From Trissonchulus latispiculum (taxonomy: Eukaryota > Nematoda > Enoplea > Enoplida > Ironidae): a DNA stretch of 64,000 nucleotides. Below are positions 44,216 through 56,657 of the stretch, one piece after another. The stretch is from assembly GCA_030248195.1 (NCBI GenBank), contig JASAND010010844.1, forward strand, positions 1-64,000. The letters run 5' to 3'. Position 1 is the first letter of the stretch. Every line of letters begins with the position of its first letter. The translations under genes were made by a program, and so were the position numbers. Below the pieces are notes generated by a model. The model worked only from the letters and a program-made list of their open reading frames with translations, was not told where the DNA came from and did no database searches.

Positions 44216-44814
44216 AAAAATACCAGCTAAAACCAACACATGCCATTATTCATATAGACTATTCCTAGTAAGCATAGCATAGCTGTAGGATTACGAAAGT
44301 GGTAATGTCTCCATATATTGCCAAAACTTTTTCGTTTTGGAAGTACTCAAACTAGTGGAACCAATTTCGTAAAGGGTTATAAGTGATATTATGTACATTA
44401 TGTACATTTATCAAATGTATGTATTCAAATGTATGTATAATGTATGTATGTAAATCAAATCACATGTATCAAAAGTACATTATGATAAGAGCAGGGTATT
44501 TTACAAGAGGCAGGGCTCTCTCCCCAGTCCCCATCTTCCCCTGAAATTACCTGAAACCGAAATCGCCCCATCCTTTTGCTTATGCCTCGGGATTTTTTGA
44601 AAGCCCAAGTTTTTGCCAAAAATCGGCCAATTTTCTACTTTCACCCTAAATCCTCGCATTTCAAGGATCGTTCTGCGTTTCTCCATTCAAAATTTGTCAA
44701 AAACGCTGATAATTTGGCCTTTTTGGAAAAATCACGATGTTCTCTCGAAAAATACCAAAATCCAAAAATTAGCTCAAAAAATAACTATGTCCGAATTTCA
44801 AAAAAAATTTGACC

Positions 44815-45245
44815 GGGGTTTTTAACTACTATGCTGGGCACATCAGAGCGGCTACTGATGTTAACGATGCTATGTTGCAATCTGTGCCGTCAGGTGTGCC
44901 ACTGTGGCTTGGGGGAAGTACAATAGGAGGAGGAAATGTCTATTATCATAGTCTGATACTAATGAATTCCTCCACTTTGGCTCCAGAAAATGTCAAAGTT
45001 TTTCACATAAAGGAAATTGGAGAATCTGTAAAGGCAGTTCTTGAGCCGGTTGCGCAACTGCGCGACAACGTTTGGAACTGCAAAGTCAAAATTTTTGATA
45101 TAGACACCCTGAAGCAAGCTTTGCCTCTTGAGTGGATCACAGCGCGAATAGCGCAATTGCATAATCACGACGTGTCCTACAAGTTAGGAACTATGTCTTG
45201 CGACGTATTCACAAACTTCGTTGTTGCTGATTCAATAGACTTTCC
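44815..45245 (+). CDS. LRAT-like domain exon with intact Cys-His-His pattern, 3' side cut by retroelement
   Basis: Open frame from NYYAGHIRAATDVNDAMLQS. VPLWLGGSTIGGG leads to YYHSLILM (first His), VKVFHIKEI (second His) and YKLGTMSCDVFTNFVV (Cys). This order and spacing (about 19 and 68 residues) fit LRAT/HRASLS-type acyltransferases. It is similar to the exon at 40421 over the motif regions. At about 45246 the sequence runs into the reverse-transcriptase fragment on the other strand, so the native 3' end was lost or moved. The acceptor at the 5' end is not clear. Family call is by motif only. Confidence 0.45.
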
Positions 45246-47275
45246 TCAAGCCATAGTTACAAGAATATCGTCAATGTAAGCAACGAAACCCTCCATAATA
45301 CGGTCAATGATTCGCTTGAACGTGCTGGGGGCGTTACACAACCCAAACGGCATCACTTTGAATTCATATAGGCCAGAATGGGTAATAAAAGCCGTTTTTC
45401 CCCGATCAGCTGGATAAACAGGAATTTGATGGAACCCCGAAGCTAAATCCAATTTTGAAAAAATGCAATGACCCAAAATAAGTTCAAAAAGGCCATCGAT
45501 TCGTGGAAGCGGATAACAATCTTTCTCAGTAACAGAATTTAGCTTCGAATAATCAACACACAAACGCCAATCCCAATCCTTTTTTGCAACTAAAATAATC
45601 GGGGAGGCCCATGGTGACCGCGAGGGTTGAATAAGGCCCTGTTCCAGCCACGCTGAAAGCTTCTCATCAATACTTTTCTTCTGTACCGGGTTAACTTTGT
45701 AAGCCCAGGTACGAATAGGACGGTTACCCGGCTCAATTTCAATATAGTGATAGTCAATATCTGTTTTTCCGAACCCACCTGCAGTATCCCAAATGTCGGG
45801 AAAATTTAAAATCATGAGCCGCAGACGCCGCTGATTTCTGCGAGAGATACAGCAGTCCTTCAGGCTAATCTTCCCATTCAAAAGATCACGTTTTGCTGGA
45901 TCAGAAAAAAGGAGCACATGCTACCGATTCAGCCGCTGTTAAAGGGACTTCAAGTTCTTCTTCAGGAGTACGTGCAGTGTCCCCATTAGCAGGTATACGA
46001 GAGAAAGCATCGTCAAAAGAAAGGTCCGTAGGATGAAATTTTTCAGTCGTCAACGTGTACGTACGGACTCAAACCCAGGCTCTCCCGGATGAATTTTACG
46101 CCGCAAAAATTTTCGAAACTTTTTTATCAAAGCAACCTGTTCCGTTGACAAACCCACTGTATGAGGGTCCACTCCCTCGCACTGTTGCTCCTGAACAGCA
46201 GGAACCTCCGTGTGAGGCTGAGGCTCTACCACCCAAGACTCCACAACTTCTGAAAAAAGCACAGGTACCGTTGCCACGAATTCGGAGTTTCTTTAGAAAA
46301 ATCTGTCAAATCATCGTCAGAAAACAGACAGGATTGTTAAATTTTGGGTTCCCCATCGCTATTTTTGGGAGAAACCACCCCCTCTCTTAGAGGAGACTTA
46401 GGCTCAGGAGGGGCTGTAACCCCCTTAACACACGAATTCGCTACTGGGATTTTTTCAGTTTCTTCAAAAAACGCATCCAAATTCAGGGAATCCATCCCCT
46501 CTTTTGATAGAATGTCCCCCTGGTCCAATTTTGAATCACAATTAAGAACCAACGAGCCCGTAAATGGAGATAAAATTTGAGCAAGAGGGATCCCAAGGTC
46601 TTCATCAACCACAAACAACAATCCTGACTCATACGTATCTAAGTTAACTTGCGCTCTAATGACCGCCAATGGTACATCCAGATTAAGGTCTGTGGAGAAG
46701 TAGTCCTCAGCCGGGCTAATGGACCCCACCACAGTAGCTTTATATAGCTCAACCTGAAAATTTGTAGGATTAGCCACCAAAAAAGTAAAAACAGTTTCCT
46801 TAGGTACAACAATCCCCCCATACGGCAAAACACGATTTATATGTACAAAATCATCAAATGGTTCAAACAAATGGGGGGAGTCTCGGTCAGTCTTGGGGAG
46901 ACTCTGGCCTGAGCCCAAACCTCCGAGGAAGGGGGAACCACTACGTCAATCGCAAGAACCACTGGTAAAAGTGTTGAGTCCCGGTTGTTCCATTCAGCTG
47001 TCAATTGACCAGGGGTGAGCAAATCGTGGTTCAAAGTTCCCATATAAACTTTGTTCTGAGATAACATAATATCCTACGAAAAGGCTTCATAAAATCTGTA
47101 CTCTTGGTAATAGTCATTTCCGGGGGTACTCTTGGCTAGGAAGTGGAGAAGAAGACATTTGTACCCCCGACGAGGTAGATGACGAAGGGGGTGGCGCATT
47201 GGAGGAGGGAGGTGGCGCATTTGAGGAGTTGGATAGCACATTTGAGAAGGGCGGAGGTACATTTGAGTAAGGATT
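45246..47275 (-). pseudogene. Broken Ty3/gypsy-type polyprotein fragment (linker and reverse transcriptase)
   Basis: Minus strand, from 47275 down. A Pro/Ser-rich segment is followed by a long linker region (46918-46337; words VHINRVLPYGGIVVP and FVVDEDLGIPLAQILSP). The reverse transcriptase follows (45917-45246) with VDYSKLN, SKLDLASGFHQIPV, FGLCNAPSTF and the catalytic YIDDILV, then stops dead. At least three frame shifts separate the pieces (near 46900, 46300 and 45920). Protease, RNase H, integrase and LTRs are absent. This is a dead, truncated retrotransposon lying against the LRAT-like exon. Confidence 0.8.
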
Positions 47276-47279
47276 TACC

Positions 47280-48380
47280 TTAGTAATAGTAAGAGGTAAG
47301 TAATTTACCTAATTAATTAACGATGTGATAGGACGACTGAGCTACATAATACTTCACTAGCATAGCTAGCTGTCCTCATCTTTCGAAACACTTCGGGCTC
47401 AGTTCATTGCTAATTTTGTCTAGTTTGAAGGATGTTTCAAATGGTATACACACTTTTTGAGTTTTTCGCTTGTTTTCCACTGTTACATTTACAATGCAGC
47501 AAGTGGCTGCAGTTTAAGTTTGAAGAATTCGATTCGATTCTAAAATTTTGTTCTTTATTTTATGGGGAAGATCAACGGCACCAGGAGGAGTGAATGGCCC
47601 TTCCAGTTTCCAACTTATATCAAAGGATTTCAAGCCAGGACCCTCCGGGCCTAATGTTGTCAGATTTGTTTGGCTTAAAATATTAGTTTCTAAAACAATG
47701 TTTATTAAAATAATTTAGGATTTTTAGGTTGAGATAGAAATAGACATTGAGAGTGAAAAGGTTCACTTATGTCTGCCATCTCAATCTGAGTCAATCAGAT
47801 GTTTTTAGTGAAATAGCTAAGTCATATAAATTTTTAAGACCAATTTTTTATCTTCTCTACAGACAGATTGCTTTTTCATCTTTCTATCGAAGTACTTGCC
47901 CTACCTGTACCTTCTACTTCTGCACCCGGTATTTTGTCCACGCCACAAGCCTACGAGTGGGCTACGTAGTTTTTCGCCTACTTAGTAGCTATTGCTGTGC
48001 AAGGAGCAGCTGCTTTCGACAATTAGTTACGAAGGTAGCTATACGAAGGTAGCTGCCTTGGGAGTAACTGCGGTGCAATTTTTGTGCAAATAACCGTCCG
48101 GTAGCTTGCTTGAGGATTATGTTTTCTATGCATGATCCTCTTCTCTGCCTCGATCTTCCGCTAGAATGTGTTTTTCTAGGTTAGTCTTTATTTCAGCCGT
48201 TATCAGTATATCTAGTGGTTAAGTCAAGTTGTAACTTGTTTTTTGTTGTTGTCTTTTGTAAGCCAAAAACGGTTTTGGGTCAAAAATGTGTAATGAAGTG
48301 GGTAGGATCGGGGTTCCAAATTCCGCAACAGTCTATCACGACTGACTCTGGGTATCAACCACTTCGAGTGCACGGAAGGT
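47280..48380. other. Intergenic stretch without recognised features
   Basis: An open frame at 47747-48052 has Cys/Phe/Tyr-rich random-looking content and no splice context. Confidence 0.35.
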
Positions 48381-50149
48381 CGACTCGTTTATCTGATGAA
48401 GATAAACTTAGGCACAGGATCTTCGGAAGGTGATTTGTCCAAAACCAAAGATTCCTTGCGGTCAACCTGGATGGGGTCTGGACGTGAGTTCGTTTGAAGA
48501 GGGTAGGGATCCAAGGGATATCAATAGCAAGCGGGGTCGACACTTGCCTTTTTCTGGATAGATGAATCAGGTCTGTATCAAAGAACACTGATTGTGAATC
48601 TTGATTGTCAAATCAAGATTCTGGAACAATGATGATGATGTCTTTGTCGGGACCAAGGGTTCAATTTAGTCACTTACCTGAGCAGGGGCTATGAATTCAA
48701 GTCCTGATCTGAACCTTATGTCCTAATGAATGTATTCTATATTAGGACACAACAATTTAATAATGATGACTATAATCTTAGCAGTATTACTAATAATAAT
48801 AAGAGTAATAATAATAAGTAACAAGAGTGATTATTACAGTGCGTACAGGGAGTAAGACAAGATACAAATCACAAACTTTATATCATAGGAACAATTACAC
48901 AAACAAGAGTAGTCTGCCAGAGTTGCCAGTAGTTGATTTACCCAAATTATTAATGGTTGATAGGGACAAGGTTCCGGTGACTAAACTCAGTTCTGCTGTA
49001 TTCCTCTTTCTTTCCTTTCTTAACTAACTAATAAAGTATTAGACCTATTACTAAACTCTATTGTGCAATTCCTATATGCTTGTGTTCGTGTTATTGGATT
49101 ACAACTCTTTCTTCCGTCCTCCTTACCAAGGACAATGTAATATCAATAAGGAAAGCTACTGAACAATTTAAATTAACTAGATTAAAGGGGTTAGTAGTAC
49201 AATGGTTCCGGTCTGTGGGTGAGCCCGAAATGCTAGTAACAATAGCACTTTCGGATGCTATACGGTCGTCGAGGGACAAACACAAGGGGGGTCCGGTTGG
49301 GGAGTTTCCTGGTCCGTTTATGGGGTTAGTACAGGTGTAGTTTAATTTAATCTCTTCGTTAAATTCTCTACTTCCGATTGACTGGAATAACCACTGAATA
49401 AGTTAGGCCCAAGACAGGGGGTGACAACCCCTTCGATAAGACTGATGATTAGCTCGAAAAGATTCATCTTTTGGATTTAAGGAAAAGAATAAAGTTCAAT
49501 TTGAAATGCTGTGAAAGGATGATTTCCAAGTTAGTTGATTTAGGTTGTAGGTCCCGAATTCAATTCTGGTGCTTGACTTCACAAATAGTCTCTGCCTTAA
49601 CCGTTCCACAAAAGTCTGATCCGACCTTCTCAATGTACCTTATAGAACTGATTCCGATCCAAATAACTGTCCAATATCCGTATGTCCTCCTTCGGACTGA
49701 CTATCAATAGTTCTGATCAAATAAATTACTGAGACTTCCGAAAATACTGACGATCTAGGCTTGATTCCGCGCTTCCGCACCTGAATCAAATGGGTTAAAA
49801 CCCATTAATACAAGTTATAGGTGCGGGATTCGAACCCAGCAACCATTACTCACATTTTGGCTTTCTGAACTTGGAATAAACTCGTACATGTCGAAATTGT
49901 TGTGAAAGTTTGCGATTTAAGTGGATAAACATAAGTTCTGAGCGATTTGAATAAGATCACGATACTTAAAGTCGGTTTTAAGCAAAACGCTAGTTTTTAA
50001 GACAATTTCTTGCACTATGCAAGAAATTGTACTTTCAATGTGAAACTAGGATTTCAACTTGATTTCTCTTTGTACGGTCTGCTTCCGTACAATTAAAATC
50101 TACTATTCGAAATTGATACACTTTTGGGTCCTTTGATAGCAGATAAGTA

Positions 50150-50510
50150 CCCATTTACTTAGCTAACACGAGAAACATTTGATTGGTTAAAGTGATCAAA
50201 TTTAGGACCTTTTACTTTCCGGATCCTAACAAGGAAGGTAACAACTTCCTATCTTTGCTATGTGTTACTTAATTAGAAAGTAATTTGCACGTGAGTTTGG
50301 CGGAAACACAATACTTAGAAGTAGGACTTTTAGCTTCGCGAGTTTAAGTAAGGAAGGTAACAACTTCCTGTTCTTAATAAACACTAGCAAGTTAAGAGAG
50401 AGTTAACGCACAATTTAACGAAAACGTCATAATTTAACGTAGAACCTCTGTTCTTTACTAGGTTCTACCAAGGGAAGGTAACAACTCCCTATTTTGCGAG
50501 TATCGAACAT
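50150..50510. repeat. Diverged tandem unit of about 120 bp with a hairpin core
   Basis: AGGAAGGTAACAACTTCCT at 50232-50250 and 50351-50369, and AGGGAAGGTAACAACTCCCT at 50471-50490. Upstream of each lies a similar GTAGGACTTTT-like word. In the third copy both stem arms change together (AGGAAG/CTTCCT to AGGGA/TCCCT). Confidence 0.65.
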
Positions 50511-52648
50511 TGAAAACTAGATAAATTCACAAAACTTGGTGATTTTAACCTTTATCAGAAGATAGTTCTCGTGCCCTATCCATAATACTTACGTAACTAA
50601 TGGTTAATTTGCTTATTTCAGGTATAATATCGATTATTGCTTAATATCAGTTAAAATTGCCAGAGTGTTAAAACCTATTATTGCCATTTGTGGATAATCA
50701 ACATGGATGAGCTTTATATTAGTCATAAAATGAGCAAGGTTGATTTTTCAACCTTGCTAACCTTTACATAACGGGGTTTCGTTAGTATTGTCTTTAAACG
50801 TGAACACCGACATGAAATGGTGCTAGGCCGCGGTTGTGGCCATTATTGGGGATGAAACATACATCAGACATGGCTAACTTAACTAAAAATGGCAATAACG
50901 GCGCGTTCTGACCTTAGAAACAAAGATTTTGCGAATATAACTAGAAACTACGTTCATTACAGCTTAATTTGCATTGATTTGGCAATGAGACTAACCGTCT
51001 GAAGGATTCCTGTTCTTGCGATTCGTCCGCACTCTTGACAAAGAGTGGCTTACGCGGACGAATCGAGGACATTCAGATTCATACAGATGAAGACCCAATA
51101 CGGAGTCCCTATGACTCTAGATCCTATAGCCCTAACCTCATTTGCATATTTACTAAGCTGTGCGTAAACCTAGATTTCCTACGTAACCGAGTATTCACAA
51201 ACTTCCAGACATGCAAATAAAACTTGCAACTTAAAACTACATTACTTATTACTATTTTCCTGCGCACTATAGGAATTCTAATATAATTCTGGCACTTCAT
51301 ACGGATCATGCACACAGAGAATCATTAACCATTTAGACGATCATTTACTCGAATACAACTGACAATTACATTACATGAAACATACATACAAGGATCCTAG
51401 GTACTCTAATATTGAACTACGTAACCCTATTTGCTAATTAAACACAATCATGCAACAGTTATGCAATACCTAAACTAATAACCAATTATGCCTCACTTAT
51501 ACAATGTTTAGACTAGGTATTAACAGAAATGCAATCATTCATACAACTCACACATACACTTCATTCCTGCTTAATATCTGAGTCTTGATCACTCCAGCGA
51601 TGCTCACAACCTTTATCGGACAGAAGGAGTTTCCGCGAGTCAACGCGCATACAGTCATAGAAGCCAATACAATGCCATTCGTACGATTCATGCATACACA
51701 AATATACAATTTCTTAGTTAAGTACTTATCTAACTAATCCTAAAAACTGACATGATTACAAACAATCTAAATGGAAGCTAACTCTAATTAATACTAAATG
51801 ACCTACGCTCCTAACTATTATGTTAAACATACTAAATTAACTAAATTTAAAACGAGAATTTGTTATGAGTTCAGTTTATAGCGCGGAATTCTGGCACTTT
51901 TGAGAACTTTGAAATTTTGGGAAAGCCGTGTGAGTAATGATTGCCAAGCAATCATTACCAAACCAAACTATTAATGTTAAACAAAACTATTAACAACAAT
52001 TAAATTAATTAATGGGGAAGCCGGTCATTCCCCGTGAAACGCTTGATTATTAATTATGTAGAAAGAACAAGAGATTATTTTGGAATTCTGTTTTAAAACC
52101 CTGTTCATACGCTTTTGATAACCTATTATTTTTGGTTACCGACCTACGACAAACAATGCAAATTACAAGCAGTGATTTTAAGGCTAAACAAAGCCTGAGA
52201 TTAAAACAATATGGCCGGCAACTCCTAGTTGCCGGCTGTGGGGTAAATATTTCAATTAGTTAACTCAATAAAAATAGGGTCATAGCAAAGGGACCCTCTA
52301 ACTCAAACTTAGAGATTGGGTTCCCACTCAAATAGCCCATATTCTACTTTCAAACCCCAATTTTAGGCCAAAAAGGGGCCTTACTAAAAAAGGTAAAAAC
52401 ATGGTCGTGGCTTGACCGAAAAGGTAAACAAAATAATTAATGAAATAAAACAGAATAATGAAAGGCGGAGGTCAGCAAACCTCAATACTAAGAGAGTGTC
52501 GGATAGAAAAACAGAAACACTAAAACAGGGGCAATTCTCAAGACCTCCATCGAACAGGAGGGGTTTACATGAGCTGCCCCTTTATTTAAAACAATAAAAT
52601 GATAATAACAATAATAATAACAAATAAAATAAAATTGAACTAAAAGGT

Positions 52649-52991
52649 GGCTCGAAAGCCCATACATGCTATGGAAATTAAAAGTGGCCTTAGGCCCAAA
52701 ATATGCTGATAAAATGGGGCTCTGTGGCCCAAAATGCGTATAAAAAATGGCCCATTGGCCTCATAAAAGGTATATAAAAAAATTGGCCCGAAGGCCCACA
52801 AAAGAAGAAAGATCATGTTATAAAAAACGGCCTATTGGCCTCAAAATATAAAAAAATGGCCAAAATGGCCTCTAAAAATCCTAATGTTTTCTTCTCAGTT
52901 CGCGGCCAGGCATAAAAGACCTATATGACCCTAAATGGATAGTGTTCGTTGTTTAATCTTCTATTCTTTTCTGGCCCGAAGGCCAGAAAAG
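52649..52991. repeat. Series of GGCC micro-hairpins in A-rich DNA
   Basis: GGCT-CGAA-AGCC at 52649; GGCC-TTA-GGCC at 52686; GGGC-6nt-GCCC at 52717; GGCC-CATT-GGCC at 52749; GGCC-CGAA-GGCC at 52785; GGCC-TATT-GGCC at 52829; GGCC-AAAAT-GGCC at 52858; and an 11-bp stem around CGAA at 52966-52991. Spacing is mostly about 30-45 bp. Confidence 0.65.
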
Positions 52992-53235
52992 TCCTACTTT
53001 TTGACCTAACCAGGGGAATGCGCTTTTAGCCCCCATGCAGTGTCAACTGCACTGGAGAGCGCATTAAGGGGAGGGGGAAGCAACCGCTTTCGGTTGCTCT
53101 CAAACGAACACTGATTTGAAATAAAAATTTTGGGACCGAGCTGACAGTTTTGCTGACAGCTCGGTGACAGGTCATTAGCGAAAGTTGGGATCTTTTCAGG
53201 ATAACCCCCCCCAGGCCCAGATTTCGCAAAACTTG

Positions 53236-53742
53236 ACCAAATGAGCTGAAATTTGGTATGGGTATGTTTTCGATCATGATGAGTTCAAATATCGAAAAAT
53301 TTTTCGATTTCGCGAAATTAGATTTTTTTCGATTTGTAAGGGGGGACCAAGGAGAACCGAAAAATTTTTTGTCTTCGATTTTGCTGAAAAGTTGTATTCA
53401 GGGGTTTTCGGGGTCGCAGAACACGAATCTGAAGTCCGTTTTTCGATTCAGCTTTTTATTAGCTCAGTATAAGCTTACATCTTAAGCTTAGAACTTTAGC
53501 TTATATCGAGCTAACGAAAAGCTGAATCGAAAAACGGATTTCAGATTCGTGTTCTGCGACCTCGAAAACCCCTGAATACAACTTTTCAGCAAAATCGAAG
53601 ACAAACATTTTTTCGATTCCCCTTGGCCCCCCCTCACGAATCGAAAAAATCGAATTTCGCGAAATCGAAAAATTTTGCGATATTTGAACTCAGCGTGGTC
53701 GAAAACATACCTATACAAATTGATTTGAAATTTGGGGGGGGG
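53236..53742. mobile_element. 507-bp foldback element
   Basis: The left half (GGTATGTTTTCGATCATG, TCGATTTCGCGAAATTAG, GGTCGCAGAACACGAATC) is repeated inverted in the right half, centred near 53478. Identical ORFs on opposite strands (53258-53485 and 53718-53488) are a by-product. A C-run and a G-run mark the ends. No clear target duplication. Confidence 0.7.
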
Positions 53743-54460
53743 GGGAAACCCGAAAGTTGGGCGGAATTTTGCTTTGTTTTTAAGGCAAAACTTCTAGAAG
53801 GTTCTAGAACTTTCTAGAAGCTTGCCACCTTTTGTATGTGAGGCGCAGCGGCGGGCTGAGTCAGCTGGCCATTAGAGGTCGAAATTAATGAGATTTTGAA
53901 ATTATTGCCCCCCAACTGACCCATTTTTGATATATTTCCAGTGCCGAAACTTGGCGACATTTTGCGAAACTTTCTTTAACACATAAACATAACCAAAGGG
54001 GAATTTTCGTGAAATTTCACAACTTTGTTGAGTTAATACACAAAATACATAATTTTCTATAACTTAAAAATTACATCACAATAATCTACGTACTTATCTA
54101 CTTATACCTAACTATTTACATTAAAATTATTATTATTATTGAGGGAGGTAAGCCCCCTCTAAACCCAATGACCTGGGCTAATCCTACTATTTTCTTTTGT
54201 TTTCCTTTTTGTTGGCCTTGTCCTCGGCCAAACGTTCAGGTGAGGACAACTGCTAGGCCTTGGAAGAAAGAGGCCTAGCAGAGAGAGAGAAGGAGAGAGA
54301 AAAGAAAACAACACCTGACTAAGGTGTAGTCTGGGAGGTAGACAACCTCCCAGACAATTAAAAAGGGAAAAAGGTTTGCCTTAACTTTAAGGCAAAGAAA
54401 ACCAATTTTAGTACACTCCTTTTTGGAGTGATAAGATTACGACACAAAAAGTAATCTTAT

Positions 54461-55435
54461 AAAAACATTTTTGCTCATAACTTTCTTATTATTGGGAGTT
54501 AAAAAGTCGGGTTTGGATTTTCGGAATCAGAATCAAATTCTCTTTCATATTAGCCCAAGTCATTTTTCTAACCAAAAATACTAAAATTAACTAATTATTA
54601 CCTAATAAACACTTAATTATTACTAATTGACCTTATCTAACTACGTACTTAGCTATTTCATACCTAATAATGAACCATCTTCCAATATTTGCTATTTTCA
54701 GTGCTAATTTACAGTTTATGGGCAATTTTACGACTAGTTTTTGCCTTAATTATGCACATAAACTCCATATTTCGGGTTTATGACTTCCTGCTAACTAGTA
54801 AACGAACACTAGTAATTATATTATTTTACGAGGGAGGCTATACTTGACTGAAAATTATGGGCGGTACTCACTAATTCATCTAAGTTTGGTTCAAGTGTCG
54901 ATTTTTATCTTCGTGTAGGAATAACAACTCCGCTTACTAAAGGGATTAGGACCGAAATACTTCTTTTACACAGTTCCTGGATTAGTATTGTTAATAAGAC
55001 ACACGTTAGTAGGACTTAATTAAGCCTAAGATCATAAATAAAACTAATTCATGTCCTAATTGAGTATCAACCTTGAACCCTATTGATAAACTTCTTGATT
55101 TCTACTGAATACTGGCAACTCTAGCTAGACAAACATGAAAATAATCTTATACAATCATTGCTTGGACATTATTTGATAAATACATTCCATGTTGATGATC
55201 TTCGCTCTTCTTCACAGATCCATGGCATAAGAATTCTTCCTTGCAGTTTGGTTATTTTGGAATACTTTTAGACCGGTTTTGGTTACTTTTAGCACCTTAT
55301 TTTATTAATTCCATTACAAATGGCCATTATCGAGGAAATCGGTTTTGGATAAAATCAAATCAAAGAAATCAAATCTTAGTTGTAAACAATGAAAATATAA
55401 TAAATTTAATTTCCACAGGAAGCTGTTTATTAGGG
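54461..55435. other. AT-rich intergenic stretch
   Basis: No features apart from the 55385-55435 similarity to sequence before A9. Hairpin density falls back to background here. Confidence 0.4.
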
Positions 55436-56394
55436 ACATCAAGAATACATCGTGATAAGAGTGTGCGACTAGGCAAGCTCTATCTATGTTATCAGAGCAA
55501 AAACTATGCTCTGTTCGCCAACGGCTGACCCGCCCTCCGCAAATTAGACCCGTCACTTCAAAGAAATTGGAGCGCAATGCTTGTGCTCTAAAGCTCGAAG
55601 CATGCACAAAATTCGCGCACGCACTGCTTCTGTTTTCGAGCTTAAGCACATAAACATAGAGCGAGTGAGCGTACCCCGTTTCGACCAGGTACTTATTTCC
55701 GGGAGTCACTGGGTCTAGTTTGTGAGGGGTCAACCGTTAGCGCAGAGTTGGAAGGTGGACGCGGGTACCCGCGGGTCCAGTGGACATGGACAGAGGGTTT
55801 GTCCACGTGGACAAACGTGGACAAATGTGGACAAAATTTTCGTCACCCGTTTTTTATAAAAAGCGTTAAAATTCAACCTAGCTTTATATAATCGTTTTTA
55901 TATTGGCTATTTTTAGTTTTCCATTGTTATGTTTTATTGTGCTGGCATTGTGACTTTTTAGCTTTGCTGACGCCATTTCTTTTTAAATCGCTTTAATACT
56001 ACACCTGCAGGCGTTGGTGTTATACTATACCTTGATGTTTGCTGGGAAAAGGAACCATAATGAACATATTTCTTTCACAAATTACAATGCTTAAGGTGCT
56101 GGTTCGGGTCCGCGTGGGCGTCTTTGGGCTATAAAAGCGCAATTGCATTGAAATTTATTCAAATTTGCTACAATTACATCGTTTAGCCTATAAAACATTT
56201 TAGAAAAGTCGCGGTGGAACATTTGCGTTTTAGGGAAATTATGTAGATTAAGATCAATTTAAGAGATAACAATGAAAATTGAATTTCGAGTTCCAAAACT
56301 GGCCATTTTTCAAAAACTCAAATACAAATATTGCAAGATTTCGACAGCTTCAACAGCACTGGTCCGTCGATCAAGTGTTGTCTATACATATATG

Positions 56395-56458
56395 CAAGAG
56401 TACATAATACATAAGAGTATGACAGCCCAAATGACTCTATAAACAGTATGTACTCTTG
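56395..56458. mobile_element. Miniature family A element, copy A12 (64 bp)
   Basis: CAAGAGTACATAATACATAA at the left, ATGTACTCTTG at the right, almost no interior. Flanking 7-mers ATATATG and ATATTAG match at five of seven positions. It lies inside the hAT-like element. Confidence 0.6.
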
Positions 56459-56657
56459 ATATTAGTAGTCCTAAAGAGATAACTTATATATGTCCAAATG
56501 GAGAGCTCTCTGAGGCATCTCTCTCTACCGCACAGCAACGAAAATGTGAAATTTTGAAAATCGCAACCAGATTGTGTCGAACACAGATTTCTCTCAACTC
56601 ATACAATCAATTACAAAACGGCGTTGCACAGACATTTTTGAGACAATTACAGGGGAC

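Larger units (their letters stand above)
48387..54460. other. Hairpin-dense non-coding block
   Basis: No convincing coding exon in about 6 kb, but many short perfect stem-loops. Checked base by base: 48387-48407, 48597-48620, 48719-48749, 49789-49806 inside 49775-49826, 50002-50030, 50070-50092, 50733-50758, 51019-51065 (two-tier), 51934-51958, 52014-52033, 52214-52236, 52966-52991, 53036-53051, 53079-53098, 53135-53165, 54212-54231, 54250-54281, 54311-54327, 54329-54355, 54375-54396, 54414-54430 and 54431-54460. Arms are 6-12 bp and loops mostly 2-13 nt. Origin unknown: a structured RNA, an element with selected hairpins, or repeated template switching are all possible. Confidence 0.6.

Noticed and set aside
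48387..48440. Hammerhead ribozyme core (CTGATGA within a hairpin)
   Set aside because: The matching GAAA core and third stem are absent.
49775..49860. tRNA gene on the minus strand (GGGTTCGAATCCCGC resembles a B-box)
   Set aside because: No A-box, acceptor stem or anticodon arm can be built. It is part of the hairpin-dense block.
53258..53718. Pair of similar ORFs on opposite strands
   Set aside because: They are mirror images created by the foldback element.
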